From the NCBI GenBank assembly GCA_021234155.1, contig JAJEKV010000071.1, positions 857,996 through 921,995 of the forward strand: 64,000 nt of DNA, in the 5' to 3' direction. The stretch is from Isoetes taiwanensis (lineage: Eukaryota > Streptophyta > Lycopodiopsida > Isoetales > Isoetaceae). Position 1 is the first letter of the stretch. Each line of letters begins with the position of its first letter. The notes under the pieces are model-generated. The model was given only the letters and a program-made list of their open reading frames with translations, had not been told where the DNA came from and did no database searches. This document shows positions 10,082-19,676 of the stretch, piece by piece. The position numbers and the translations under genes were made by a program.

Positions 10082-13000
10082 ATGCCACCTAAAAGCAGAC
10101 CTACAGGGGAAGCTGATGCAGGAGAAGGTAGCACAACATTAGCAGAAGTACATTCGATGCCTCCTCCTTATCAGATTGAAGTAAACCTGCCTACTCCAGT
10201 ACCTACATTTGATGGGTCCAAAAATCCCACTGAGTTTCTGAGCCAATTTGAGGAATATTATGCAGATTTTGGTAAGAAGAAAGGAGACAAGATTTCAGTT
10301 TTTGGTCTTGCAATGAAGGGAGATGCCAAGGGATGGTTTCTTTATCAAAAAAGTTGTCAAATAACCACATGGGAGGTATTGGTGCACAATTTCTTGGAAA
10401 GATTCAGTACTGTGAGCACGAAGAATGGGTTGGTACAGGAGATTTGTACTATGACCATTAGGAGAGGCGAGAGCATACATCTTTTTGTAGAAAGATTTAA
10501 TTCTTATCTCATGAGGTGCCAGGAGCAGAAAGTGGAGACACCTACGGATCATATGGTATGTTTTTTCGTGGCTGGTTTGAAACCACATTTTAAGTTATAC
10601 AGGAAGATGTTCAAGCTGCAAAGTTTGGGGTTATTGGACTCAGTCTATAAAGCCTTCTCTAAGGCTATAGAACTATCAAAACTGCAGCATTCTTTACCTG
10701 AGGAGGAAGGACCAGGGTATGCAGCTGACTACAGCCATCATGAATGGGATCAAGAAGCAGAACCGTGTTTAGCAGCCTTTGCCAAAGATAAAAAGACCAA
10801 AATTGAAGAAGAAATAAAAGCTGAAGTTGCCAAAGCTACAAGTAAGTTGGAATTGAGTATGCAAAGTCTCATGGAGGTCTCCAAACAGTTGGCAGAAGCA
10901 GTTAAAGGTCAGCAGCAGATTTCTTCCTCAAATTCGGGCTTAGTATGTGCTTACTGCAATAGAATGGGACATTTGGAAGCTAAATGTTTTTCAAAACCAT
11001 GTCAGAAATGTGGAAAACGAGGGCATTTTGGGAGAGAATGCCCAGTGTGTTCGTTTTGCAAAGAGATTGGGCATTTGGATGACAGATGCTTGGTGCAGGA
11101 GTACCTTTCCAAGCAAGATCGAGATAAGAGTGCCAAAAAGGAGGAAGCAAGCACACCTTTCTGCCTGATAGAAGTCGATGAGGAAGGAGAGCAAGTCCTT
11201 GCAATTCAAACCAGAGTGCAACATATGAAAGAATCCCCACGAGTTACTGTTGCAACTCACAAAGCTGATCAGAAACAATCGGACAATTGTGAAATAGAGC
11301 AGTTGTTAAAGAATGCGAGAGTCAACATAGATTTGGTGACTTTACTCAAAGTAGCTCCTAAGTACAGGGAACAACTCTTCAAGCTTGTGGAGGAAGATCA
11401 AGAATACTGCGCCACGAACCTTGTATCACCCAAAACAGATGTTGACCCAGGTATTTTCATGTGTGAAGCTGTGCTCAATGATGTTACCTTGAAAAATGTA
11501 TTTTTAGATGGAGGTTCAGGGCTGAATGTTATGCCCTTACACATCATGCATAAACTTAAGATGCAGATAGATGCCCCTACCACACTTATGTTGAAGTCTT
11601 TTGTAAACCACAAAGTTAAGCCCGTGGGGATGATCACTAACGTAAATATTAATGTGGGAGGGGTACTTGCCATCACAGACTTTGTGGTGGTGTCCTTTGG
11701 TTCAGAACAAAGCAGTAATTTATACGACCTGATCTTGGGAAGGAAATGGATGCGTGCAGTTGATGCTAGGCCAGTTTGGTCTCAGGGAACTTGTACTATA
11801 ACAGATGGCACAAACAGGACAATGTTATACAATAGAGAAGGGGCAGGAGTTGGCTCACCATGCGGAGAGGAGCTCATGTTCATGGAGGCAGAAGACTTGT
11901 TGCAGCCTAAGGGCATGGGATTCTGGGAAATAAACGGTTTCGATGCAGCCTTAACAACTGAGCATGAAGACTATACAGGGACATTGTGGGTTGATGAAGA
12001 GAACAAAACTGTCATTCCTGAACCAGTGCTCATGAGGCCATTACCTCAACACGACAAAACTGCTAGTTTATGGTTTGACGGTGGGATCTCAAAGAGGGCT
12101 CAAGTGGCAGCTGCTGGGGCAGTTCTTAAGGACTCATGTAAGAGAATAGTTGCCCGATCAGGAAAAATTGTTCCTGCAGTAACTTCGAACGTAGCAGAAT
12201 ATGAGGCTCTCCTCATGGGTCTCAATCAAGCAATGGATTTGGGATTTAAGCAACTGCATATTTTTGGAGACTCCATGTTAGTCTGTAAGCAATTGACAGG
12301 TGAGTTTCAAGCCAAGCATGAGAATATGTGCAGATATAAAAACCTAGCATTGGAAAAATTGAAATATTTCAGTCAGTGGAGCATACAGCACATTCCTAGA
12401 GGAGACAATATGGAAGCGGATTTGGTGTGTAGAGAGACATTATTGGATTACCTCAAGGAACAGTCCATAGCAGAGGAAGATCTCCCAGAAGATGCCCTAA
12501 GACACATGCACCCTATTTTGGTGATAGATACTAGCAAGGAAACAGACGCGCAGCAAGTTTTGGTGACAAAGAGTGGGAAGAAAAGACAAGTGGCAGTTGG
12601 AATGAACATCGAGCAGGGAGACTTACAAATTCTGCAAAAGACGCTCCAAGAGATGTCAGACATATTCGCCTGGGATTATGATGAGCTGAAGGGAATACCA
12701 ACGCATGTCTGTGAGTTTGAGATCAAACTAAAACCAGGGGTAACTCCAGTGGTGCAAAAATTGAGACGGATAAACCCAGCTTTATTGCCCTTGGTACAAG
12801 CTGAAATAGAAAAGATGTTGGCGGCTGGTCTTATTGCAGAAATAATAAATCCCACTTGGGTTTCATGCATTGTACCCGTAAGCAAGAAAAATGGAAGTTT
12901 AAGGATTTGTGTAGATTATCAAGAACTCAACAAGGCAACCCTCAAGGATTTCTATCCATTACCATTTCTCGAAGAGGTCTTGCATGCTGTAGCAGGTAAC

Positions 13001-14584
13001 CAGTATTATTCTTTTCTGGATGGATTTTCGGGCTTTAATCAAATCAGTGTGAAGATGGAGGATCAACCAAAAACAGCATTTATTACGCCTTGGGGGACAT
13101 TCGCTATGAAAAGGATGCCCTTTGGGCTGATGAATGCACCTTCGACATTCCAAAGGACAATGGACACAGTGTTCAGAACCATGCCTACCAAGAATTTCAG
13201 AATATTTCTTGATGATTTGTGTTTGGCGACTACAAGAGAAGATCATCTTAACATGATCAAGCAATTGTGCCTCCTGTGCAGGGATTTCAGTGTGTGTCTT
13301 AACCCTAAGAAATGTATTTTCTGGACCCAAAAAGGATTGTTGCTTGGCCACGAGGTCTCAGCAGGGGGAATTCAGGTGGCAGAAGACAAGGTAGCTGCTA
13401 TCCAGAAGCTTCCACCACCAAGCAATCTGAAGGAAGTAAAACGTTTGATAGGTATGATGAGCTTCTTGAGGTTGCATGTTCCTAATTTTGCACATATTAT
13501 CAATCCTATATCAAAACTCACACGAGTAGGGCACGTAGAGAAAGGCAAGAGCAAATATGTTTCCATTCTCTGGACCCAAGAATGTCAAGAAGCTTTTGAA
13601 AGTGTTATTGCGATTCTTAGCCGGGAACCAGCCTTAGGATCTCCAAATATTGAAGAAGAATTCCATGTCTATATCACGGTCACCATTAAAGCTATAGGTA
13701 TAGCTTTAATACAAGGAAAAAGAGCAATTGCTTATTCTGGTAAACAATGGACCAGTGCAGAAGAAAGATACCCCAAGTATGAGAAATATGCAGCAGGGTT
13801 GATACTTCTAGTGGATAAGTATGGCTATTTATTTTACAATCAAAAGGTTATTGTTTATATGAAACATAACCCTATCAAAATTTTATTCAATAAGGGGGAG
13901 AAAAAGGACAAACTTTACAGGTGGGCAGTTAAGCTATCAAGTTTTGATCTGCAAGTGGAAACTTTTGATGGTAAGCGAGACCCCAGCCTATACTTGCCTT
14001 ATGCTTTTTTTTCTCATGATATCACTGCGGAAGAGGACGTCCATGAAACACACTTGAATATAATAGTGGCAGAAAGCACTTGGATGGCACCACTGCAAAA
14101 ATTTTTGCAACACCAAATACTGCCAGAAGGTTTGACCAAGAGTGCAATTAGGAGATTCAAGGAAAAATGTTTAGGGTTTGCCATGTTTGGTGATGTTCTA
14201 TGCAAGAAAGATAGAAATGGGATTTACCTCAGATGCCTAGACGAAGAAGAACAGGAACTGGTGATGCAGGATTGTCACGAAGGCATCTGCGGAGGACACT
14301 TTTCAGCAGATACCACAAAGAAAGAAAATATCATGGCAAGCAGTTACTATTGGCCTACCATGTTCGTAGAGAGACCCGCGAGCACACTAAACGGTGTCAA
14401 AAATGCCAATTGCACGGAGAAGAACCCTACAACCGTAATCATTGAAGGGGATCATTTCCCCGGACCGCTCCAATGTTGGGGATTAGACTTCATAGGGAAG
14501 ATAGAGCCACCATCATCCGGACAACATGCATATTCTTGCAAAGAATGCATCTCTTTACTAAATGGGTGGAAGTCGTGCCATTAA
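10082..14584 (+). CDS. Element A Gag-Pol polyprotein (open part)
   Basis: The 1500-residue frame begins at the first ATG after the PBS. Approximate residues are as follows. Gag capsid spans 40-190. Three CCHC zinc knuckles lie at 289-345 (CAYCNRMGHLEAKC, CQKCGKRGHFGREC, CSFCKEIGHLDDRC). Aspartic protease lies near 475 with LDGGSGLNVM in place of the common D-T/S-G. An RNase H with intact D-E-D-D residues (LWFDGG, AEYEALL, FGDSMLV, NMEADL) spans 660-790. RT spans about 880-1140 with FLDDL at the catalytic site. A second RNase H at about 1180-1310 has ITVTIKAIGI where the first catalytic Asp is expected. The start of integrase lies from about 1370, with HEGICGGH of the zinc motif. The frame then leaves the true integrase frame near 14390. 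Confidence 0.9.
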   Translation: MPPKSRPTGEADAGEGSTTLAEVHSMPPPYQIEVNLPTPVPTFDGSKNPTEFLSQFEEYYADFGKKKGDKISVFGLAMKGDAKGWFLYQKSCQITTWEVLVHNFLERFSTVSTKNGLVQEICTMTIRRGESIHLFVERFNSYLMRCQEQKVETPTDHMVCFFVAGLKPHFKLYRKMFKLQSLGLLDSVYKAFSKAIELSKLQHSLPEEEGPGYAADYSHHEWDQEAEPCLAAFAKDKKTKIEEEIKAEVAKATSKLELSMQSLMEVSKQLAEAVKGQQQISSSNSGLVCAYCNRMGHLEAKCFSKPCQKCGKRGHFGRECPVCSFCKEIGHLDDRCLVQEYLSKQDRDKSAKKEEASTPFCLIEVDEEGEQVLAIQTRVQHMKESPRVTVATHKADQKQSDNCEIEQLLKNARVNIDLVTLLKVAPKYREQLFKLVEEDQEYCATNLVSPKTDVDPGIFMCEAVLNDVTLKNVFLDGGSGLNVMPLHIMHKLKMQIDAPTTLMLKSFVNHKVKPVGMITNVNINVGGVLAITDFVVVSFGSEQSSNLYDLILGRKWMRAVDARPVWSQGTCTITDGTNRTMLYNREGAGVGSPCGEELMFMEAEDLLQPKGMGFWEINGFDAALTTEHEDYTGTLWVDEENKTVIPEPVLMRPLPQHDKTASLWFDGGISKRAQVAAAGAVLKDSCKRIVARSGKIVPAVTSNVAEYEALLMGLNQAMDLGFKQLHIFGDSMLVCKQLTGEFQAKHENMCRYKNLALEKLKYFSQWSIQHIPRGDNMEADLVCRETLLDYLKEQSIAEEDLPEDALRHMHPILVIDTSKETDAQQVLVTKSGKKRQVAVGMNIEQGDLQILQKTLQEMSDIFAWDYDELKGIPTHVCEFEIKLKPGVTPVVQKLRRINPALLPLVQAEIEKMLAAGLIAEIINPTWVSCIVPVSKKNGSLRICVDYQELNKATLKDFYPLPFLEEVLHAVAGNQYYSFLDGFSGFNQISVKMEDQPKTAFITPWGTFAMKRMPFGLMNAPSTFQRTMDTVFRTMPTKNFRIFLDDLCLATTREDHLNMIKQLCLLCRDFSVCLNPKKCIFWTQKGLLLGHEVSAGGIQVAEDKVAAIQKLPPPSNLKEVKRLIGMMSFLRLHVPNFAHIINPISKLTRVGHVEKGKSKYVSILWTQECQEAFESVIAILSREPALGSPNIEEEFHVYITVTIKAIGIALIQGKRAIAYSGKQWTSAEERYPKYEKYAAGLILLVDKYGYLFYNQKVIVYMKHNPIKILFNKGEKKDKLYRWAVKLSSFDLQVETFDGKRDPSLYLPYAFFSHDITAEEDVHETHLNIIVAESTWMAPLQKFLQHQILPEGLTKSAIRRFKEKCLGFAMFGDVLCKKDRNGIYLRCLDEEEQELVMQDCHEGICGGHFSADTTKKENIMASSYYWPTMFVERPASTLNGVKNANCTEKNPTTVIIEGDHFPGPLQCWGLDFIGKIEPPSSGQHAYSCKECISLLNGWKSCH

Positions 14585-15327
14585 GGGAGGCAACCGCCGT
14601 AAATTGCTTCCTTCATATTTACTCACATTTGTTGCGTGTCTGGAGTGCCTCAAAAGCTTCTATCAGATAGAGGAAGCCAGTTTATGAACGATACTATGCA
14701 AGCATTGACCATGCAACTCAAAATCAAGCACACCAAGAGTTCATCTTATTACCCCCAGGGTAATGGACAGGCAGAATCGTCCAACAAGGTTTTGAAAGGC
14801 ATCCTCAAAAAAACAGTCAATGCATCCCAACGTGATTGGCATCTGCAACTACCCAATGCCCTTTGGGCATTTAGAACCACCCAGAAAATAGCTACAGGGC
14901 ATACTCCATTTGAATTAGTTTATGGGCTTGAAGCCATTCTTCCAGTTCACATTGAAATTCCAGCCCTTAAGCTAATATGTCGCAAACTCCGGTCGCCAAT
15001 GTAGGCGGTGGAGGATGATTGATGCTATTGGAGGCATTAGACGAAGGAAGGGCTCAAGCACTTGAGCAAATCACAGTGCAGAAAAAGAAAGAAGCTGCCA
15101 CATTCCTGAGGAACAATAGGATACAAAATCAGTTTCAAACAGGGGAACTTGTGCTTAAGTGGAATAGGGCTCAAGAGAAGATGCCTCCCAAATTTGCTCA
15201 CTTGTGGGAAGGGCCATTTTTTATTCAAAGCAATGCTGGTGCTAACTCTTATTTTCTTACAGATATGCAGCTACACCCACTTCCTCACCCTGTAAATGCT
15301 TATCTCCTAAAGAAATACTGGATTTAG
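14390..15327 (+). pseudogene. Element A integrase, frameshifted
   Basis: Integrase continues in alternating frames, so several single-base changes have broken it. The second half of the zinc motif (RCQKCQLHGEEP) is in a different frame from its histidines at about 14280. The first core Asp (LDFIGKI, about 14490) is back in the gag-pol frame. TKWVEVVPLREAT follows in another frame. From 14636 to 15004 come SDRGSQF (second Asp) and PQGNGQAESSNK (catalytic Glu). From 15019 to 15327 the C-terminal part (LWEGPFFI) ends at a stop codon. All three catalytic acids survive, so the damage is recent or partly assembly error. Confidence 0.85.
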
Positions 15328-15376
15328 AAATATTCAGGGCTGAGGGGACCAGCCCAATGTTTTTTTTTGGGCATCA

Positions 15377-15733
15377 TGTTGCCTGGGAACAGGCAACAAA
15401 ATCCACCTTACTTACATTTTTTTTGGGCATGTATCTTTTTATAGGTTTACTTGAAGCTGAGGATGATGGAGATGTTGGAGTAAGCATTTGAAGTGGCAGA
15501 GGATGGTTGAAGACCTGGTGAGTTGGATCACCGCATGAAATTGCCAGAGCATATTCATGGCTGTGGGGGTGCTACCACAGCACAGTATACTTGCAGGATA
15601 TTAGAAAAAAGGAAAAAAGAGAAAAAAAAGGAGAAAAGAAGAAAAAGAAAAAAAGAGTTACTCTAGGCTCATAGTTGCTAGCTAGTTTAATCTATGGTTC
15701 AAGTTGTTAAAGGCATTTTCGACTATTGAAGGG

Positions 15734-15765
<32 letters not shown>

Positions 15766-16872
15766 TGAAGAAATGGAAAGGACTAAAAAGCAACAAAAAA
15801 TTAATTAGGGTTAATCAGATTTGAACCTGTTGGAGCTGCGAATTTGTTATGCTAGCACGGATTCGTGGAGGGAAGTTGCATCCGCAGCTATGGAATGCAG
15901 CACGGTTTGTTTGCATGTGTTTTTCTGGAAAGCATAAAGGTCGGGAAGCACCGCCTAGGGTGGGCGGAGATCACAAGGAGATTCGTTTCCATCCGAAATC
16001 GATTGAAAACTCCAGATATCGAATTGAAATCTTTTGATCATTCTACCCAGCACAATGTTAATTCATTATGCAGCCGATATGTTCTTGATAATCCGTAATA
16101 CTTTTGAATCCATTTGGGAAGTGAAGCCTATTGTTCGAACTGTTCTTTCTAATATCGTGGTTCTTTCTCTAGCGTTTTTTCATTTCCTTATTTTCTATAA
16201 ACTATTGCAAGGCATCACTCCTAGGATTTGTATATTGCTTTTCCTGATCCATTTCTCTCCTTTGAAAAAGAGGGAAAGAACTTGGGTCTTTTGTGCATTC
16301 CACATTTATCTTTATTATCTGACTACAAGAAAACACAATTCTTCTTGGACCATTTCTTGCCTTGCAATAGAAAGCCGAGATCATTGCTCCTTTCAATTCA
16401 TTTCTCTTTCTTGAAAAAGAGGGAGAGAATTTGGATTTTTCGCGGCACCACACAAGGTACATTCCTCATCCGAATATTAAAAGACTACTCCCTAAACTTT
16501 TCTTACCCGTTGACATAGGAGGGTGAAAGTGGCAACACGTCTCATATAGCAATTCTTTCTCTTGAAATAGAGGGAAGGAAGTTTGTTTTTTTTCTTCAAA
16601 TCCTTGTTTTGAAGGGTAGCAACACGTCCCATATTGCAATTCATTCTCTTGAAATAGAGGGAAAAAAGCTTGCTTTTGTCTCAAATCCTTGTCTAGAAGG
16701 GTAGCAACACGTCCCATATTGCAATTCTTTCTCTTGAAATAGAGGGAAGGAAGTTTGCTTTTGTTCTCAAATCCTTATTTTGAAGGGTAGAACTAGGCCC
16801 TCAAGACTAGTTCTGGAGGTTCTGAACTAAAACAGAGTAGTTGTCTCAATAGGGCCAGAAGTTGAGGCAACA
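15377..16872 (+). repeat. Element A 3' LTR (1496 bp)
   Basis: Matches the 5' LTR from TGTTGCCT to AGGCAACA. The purine-rich tract AGGGCTGAGGGGAC at about 15336-15349 is the best polypurine-tract candidate but is about 28 nt upstream of the boundary, so it is weak. Differences from the 5' LTR cluster at CTG/CAG trinucleotides and in poly-A runs. Confidence 0.95.
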
Positions 16873-16877
16873 CACAT
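16873..16877. repeat. Target-site duplication cacat of element A (right)
   Basis: Right partner of 8516-8520. Beyond it B's reverse transcriptase resumes. Confidence 0.95.
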
Positions 16878-17445
16878 GACCGAGATACTCCACCTTTTCC
16901 GTTGCGAAGTGACACTTCGACAACTTGGCGTACAACTGGTGCCTCTTCAACTTCTCTAGCACTCTCCTCAAGTGTTGTACGTGCTCCTCGAGGGATCTGC
17001 TATACACCAAAATGTCATCAAAGAATACGATCACAAAGGTGTCTAAAAACTCCCTGAAGATGTCGTTCATGAGCCTCATGAACGTCGCGGGGGCATTCGA
17101 TAAGCCGAAAGGCATTACCGTGAATTCATAGTGCCCATATCGCGTTCTAAAAGCGGTCTTATGAATATCTTCTTCCTTTATCCGGATCTGATGATAGCCT
17201 GACCTTAAGTCGATTTTGGAGAAGACCTTTGCTCCTTGAAGCTGATCCATCAAATCATCCGATCTGGGAAGCGCATACTTGTTCTTGATGGTGTGCTTGT
17301 TCAACTGCCTATAGTCTATGCACATTCTTAAACTGCCATCCTTCTTCTTAACGAAGAGAATGGGCGCTCCAAATGGCGAAACACTAGGTCTAATGAAACC
17401 TAGGTCAAGCGACTGCCCGCGAATCGCTTCTTTAGCTCGGAACAA
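16878..17445 (-). pseudogene. Element B reverse transcriptase
   Basis: RT copies element RNA into DNA. The minus-strand frame from 17445 shows [65 protein letters not shown] and the catalytic FFDDILVYS, then [20 protein letters not shown] before element A interrupts it. All core RT motifs are intact. The part beyond the insertion resumes at 8520. A frameshift near 17420 separates it from the protease frame. Confidence 0.95.
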
Positions 17446-18401
17446 CTCTGCGTTGTCATTCTATATGGAGCCTTGCTTGTTGGCTTTGTTCCCGGTTCGA
17501 GTGCTATCTCGCACTCGACTCCCTTATAAGGAGGGAGCTGCTTGATCTCATCTGGAAAGAGATCATGGAACTCCGTGATCAGCTTAGCTATTTGCTTCGG
17601 CAACTTGCTGAGCACCTTGTCTTCTTTGCTTCCTTCCGATTCCGGCTCACTAATCTCAAGCTTGAAAATGTATGCCACTTGCTCACTCTTGATGCACTTG
17701 AACAGCCGTTTAGAAGACATACACTGCATGATGGGAACAACTTCCTTACCTGTTATCTCAATAATCTTGCCGTCGGGTGCTGGGAAGGTCACCTTCCGCT
17801 TCCCACAATCGATAATGGCCCCTGCTGGTCCAAGGTACTCCATTCCTATGATCAAGTCGTACTTGCCAATGCCCATTACTTCTGCCCCCATCTGGATATT
17901 AATCCCTGGCAAGTCGATGTCGAAGATAATTCTCTTGCCTGCCGTCTGCCTTACTGCACCACTTGCTAAGACAACGGGCCTTGGCTTTGACTTTAGTGGT
18001 TTCAACTTCAACATTTGAACCATTCTGGGGGATGCAAAGTTATGGCTACTTCCTGAGTCTATCAAGACTATGAATGACTTGGTCTTAGCCTTCCCTACTG
18101 TGGAAATTACTTTATACTGGCTCTCTGCTTGCTCTGTATCTATTGCGGCAAAGATATGACACTCACCCTGAATGTAGTCGCGGGCTTCCTCGCCCGTCGA
18201 TTGTCGGACGAGTGTCCCAATCCCCAATTCGCTAAGCCCCGCACTCATGGCGTAAGGGCGGGTTATTTTACGTCCTATGGCAACCGGCCGGAAGCAAAAG
18301 GCGCTTTCTATGCACTCTTGTCTCTTTTCCTTAGGCATCGCTGCAAAGGATCGCACTGCTTTGGAGTAGTTTGACCCCTCCTGCTTGTCTTTGAAGGACA
18401 C
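17446..18401 (-). pseudogene. Element B protease and linker to RT
   Basis: The minus-strand frame from 18401 contains an aspartic protease with active site FIVLIDSGSSHNFASPRMV, then DLIIGMEYLGPAGAIIDCG typical of Ty3/gypsy protease. It continues through LFPDEIKQLPPYKGVECEI to the RT N-terminus. At its start is the remnant of the gag zinc knuckle (CFRPVA...), which has lost the CCHC pattern through a frameshift. Element C retains the intact knuckle. Confidence 0.9.
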
Positions 18402-19360
18402 CTGCTTCTTCTCCTGCTGTTTCCCCTGGTTGCCACCATATGGGGCTCTAGCTGGACCTGGACTGGCTGCTCTAGGGCTATAGCTCCTCGTCAGCCTTTG
18501 CCTTTGTCTGGAAATCTTGCTGCCCTCGCCAGCTTATTCTGAGGTCCAGATCCCTTGCAAGCTTATAGCCTTGGACTCGCGCCGATCTTGTCTTAGGGGT
18601 TTATTGCCCTCACAAACTGCCGGATCTCCTCATTCAACCCCTCAATATAGCTTTCTACCGCATGCTTCTCCCCAATTTGATTTTATCTGACCTCAGCCTC
18701 ATGAATTCCTCTGTATACTTCTGGACAGACTTGTTGCCTTGTTGCAACCTGTAGAACTGCTGCATCATACTAGACTTATGTTCCCTCGGACGTAATGGCG
18801 GCGAAGGCTTTAGCAAACTTCACGAACTTACAAGCATCCACAGCAAGCCATGTGCCTTTGCATAACCCTTCCACCAAATCCGTGCGGCTCCTTTCAAGTT
18901 GCTGCATTTGCCACTCTTCCTTTGTCTTTATCCTTCATGCCATAAGCATTTGCCGTACTCACTCATCTCGTCCCAGCCATGCCTCTTGCTTCTAATCGAC
19001 TGTTCTCCCAGAAGCCTGTTCTAGTTGGCCTTCCATACATTGCCGGTCGTGCGGAATCTACCTTCTTACGGTAGTCGAGGCCCTGGTGTCCCTTTTGTCG
19101 AATCCATCCGGGGTGTTTCTCCGCCTTCCCTCTTCCGTGTTCCTTTGCCTTCCATCCGTTGGGTCCCGGGCTCGCTTCTTCCTCTTCCTCAGTCGAGTCC
19201 CCGAGCTTGAGTCGGAGGAATCAGAGCTCGGGGATCTCCTTCTCTTGCTCCTCTTCTTGTCCCTTCCCATTTTCCGAAGCTGATGCTTGTGGCAATTGAG
19301 CATTGCCCACCGAGCCTCGCTCTCGCTTGCCAGGCGGCTAATAGAGCCTTTATCGTTCAA
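18402..19360 (-). pseudogene. Element B gag
   Basis: The gag start is near 19360. The N-terminal part is Arg/Ser/Lys-rich (RRSPSSDSSDSS) and is matched by the equally SR-rich Gag N-terminus in element C. The capsid region lies between about 18990 and 18600 but is split across frames; pieces resembling C's RDFKQFAQ- and QQGNKSVQKYTEEF-like segments can be followed by eye. Gag would form the virus-like particle. This copy is inactive. Confidence 0.7.
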
Positions 19361-19676
19361 GGTCCGTCCTCATCCGGGATATCTCCTCCTCGGGGTCATG
19401 GGGTTCCATTTCTTGAATAAGTTCCTTCAGGGGTGGTCTAGGCGGGTCCGTTCTTCCCTAAGGTCCCTGGCGTTGTCGCCGCTTCGAGCCTAGGCCTCTA
19501 ACCGCATACACAAGTAATTCATGGCTATATGGTTAGTTTTACTTGTTCTCTTGCATTGTTTATAGTTTGTTGGCATAATTGTGGAACAAAATATATCAAC
19601 AAAACATTTAAAGTGCAACAGAGATCATATTCATATAATATTTTAGTACAAAAAGTCTCCGGGATCAAGAGTCTAA

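Larger units (their letters stand above)
8521..16872 (+). mobile_element. Element A: full-length Ty3/gypsy retrotransposon with extra RNase H
   Basis: The 8352-bp element has two LTRs, a tRNA-Gln-type PBS, a gag-pol reading frame and 5-bp target duplications (cacat). It inserted into the RT gene of element B in the opposite orientation. The two LTRs are highly similar with scattered small indels, so it is younger than B. Integrase frameshifts mean this copy is not autonomous. An extra RNase H and a worn conventional RNase H point to a Tat-like lineage. However, the extra domain lies before RT rather than after the first RNase H, where Tat elements have it. Confidence 0.95.

Noticed and set aside
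15336-15349. Polypurine tract for element A
   Set aside because: Purine-rich, but about 28 nt from the 3' LTR instead of adjacent; not listed as a feature.
19058-19283. Plus-strand Leu/Ser-rich frames
   Set aside because: Antisense of the SR-rich gag N-terminus of element B.
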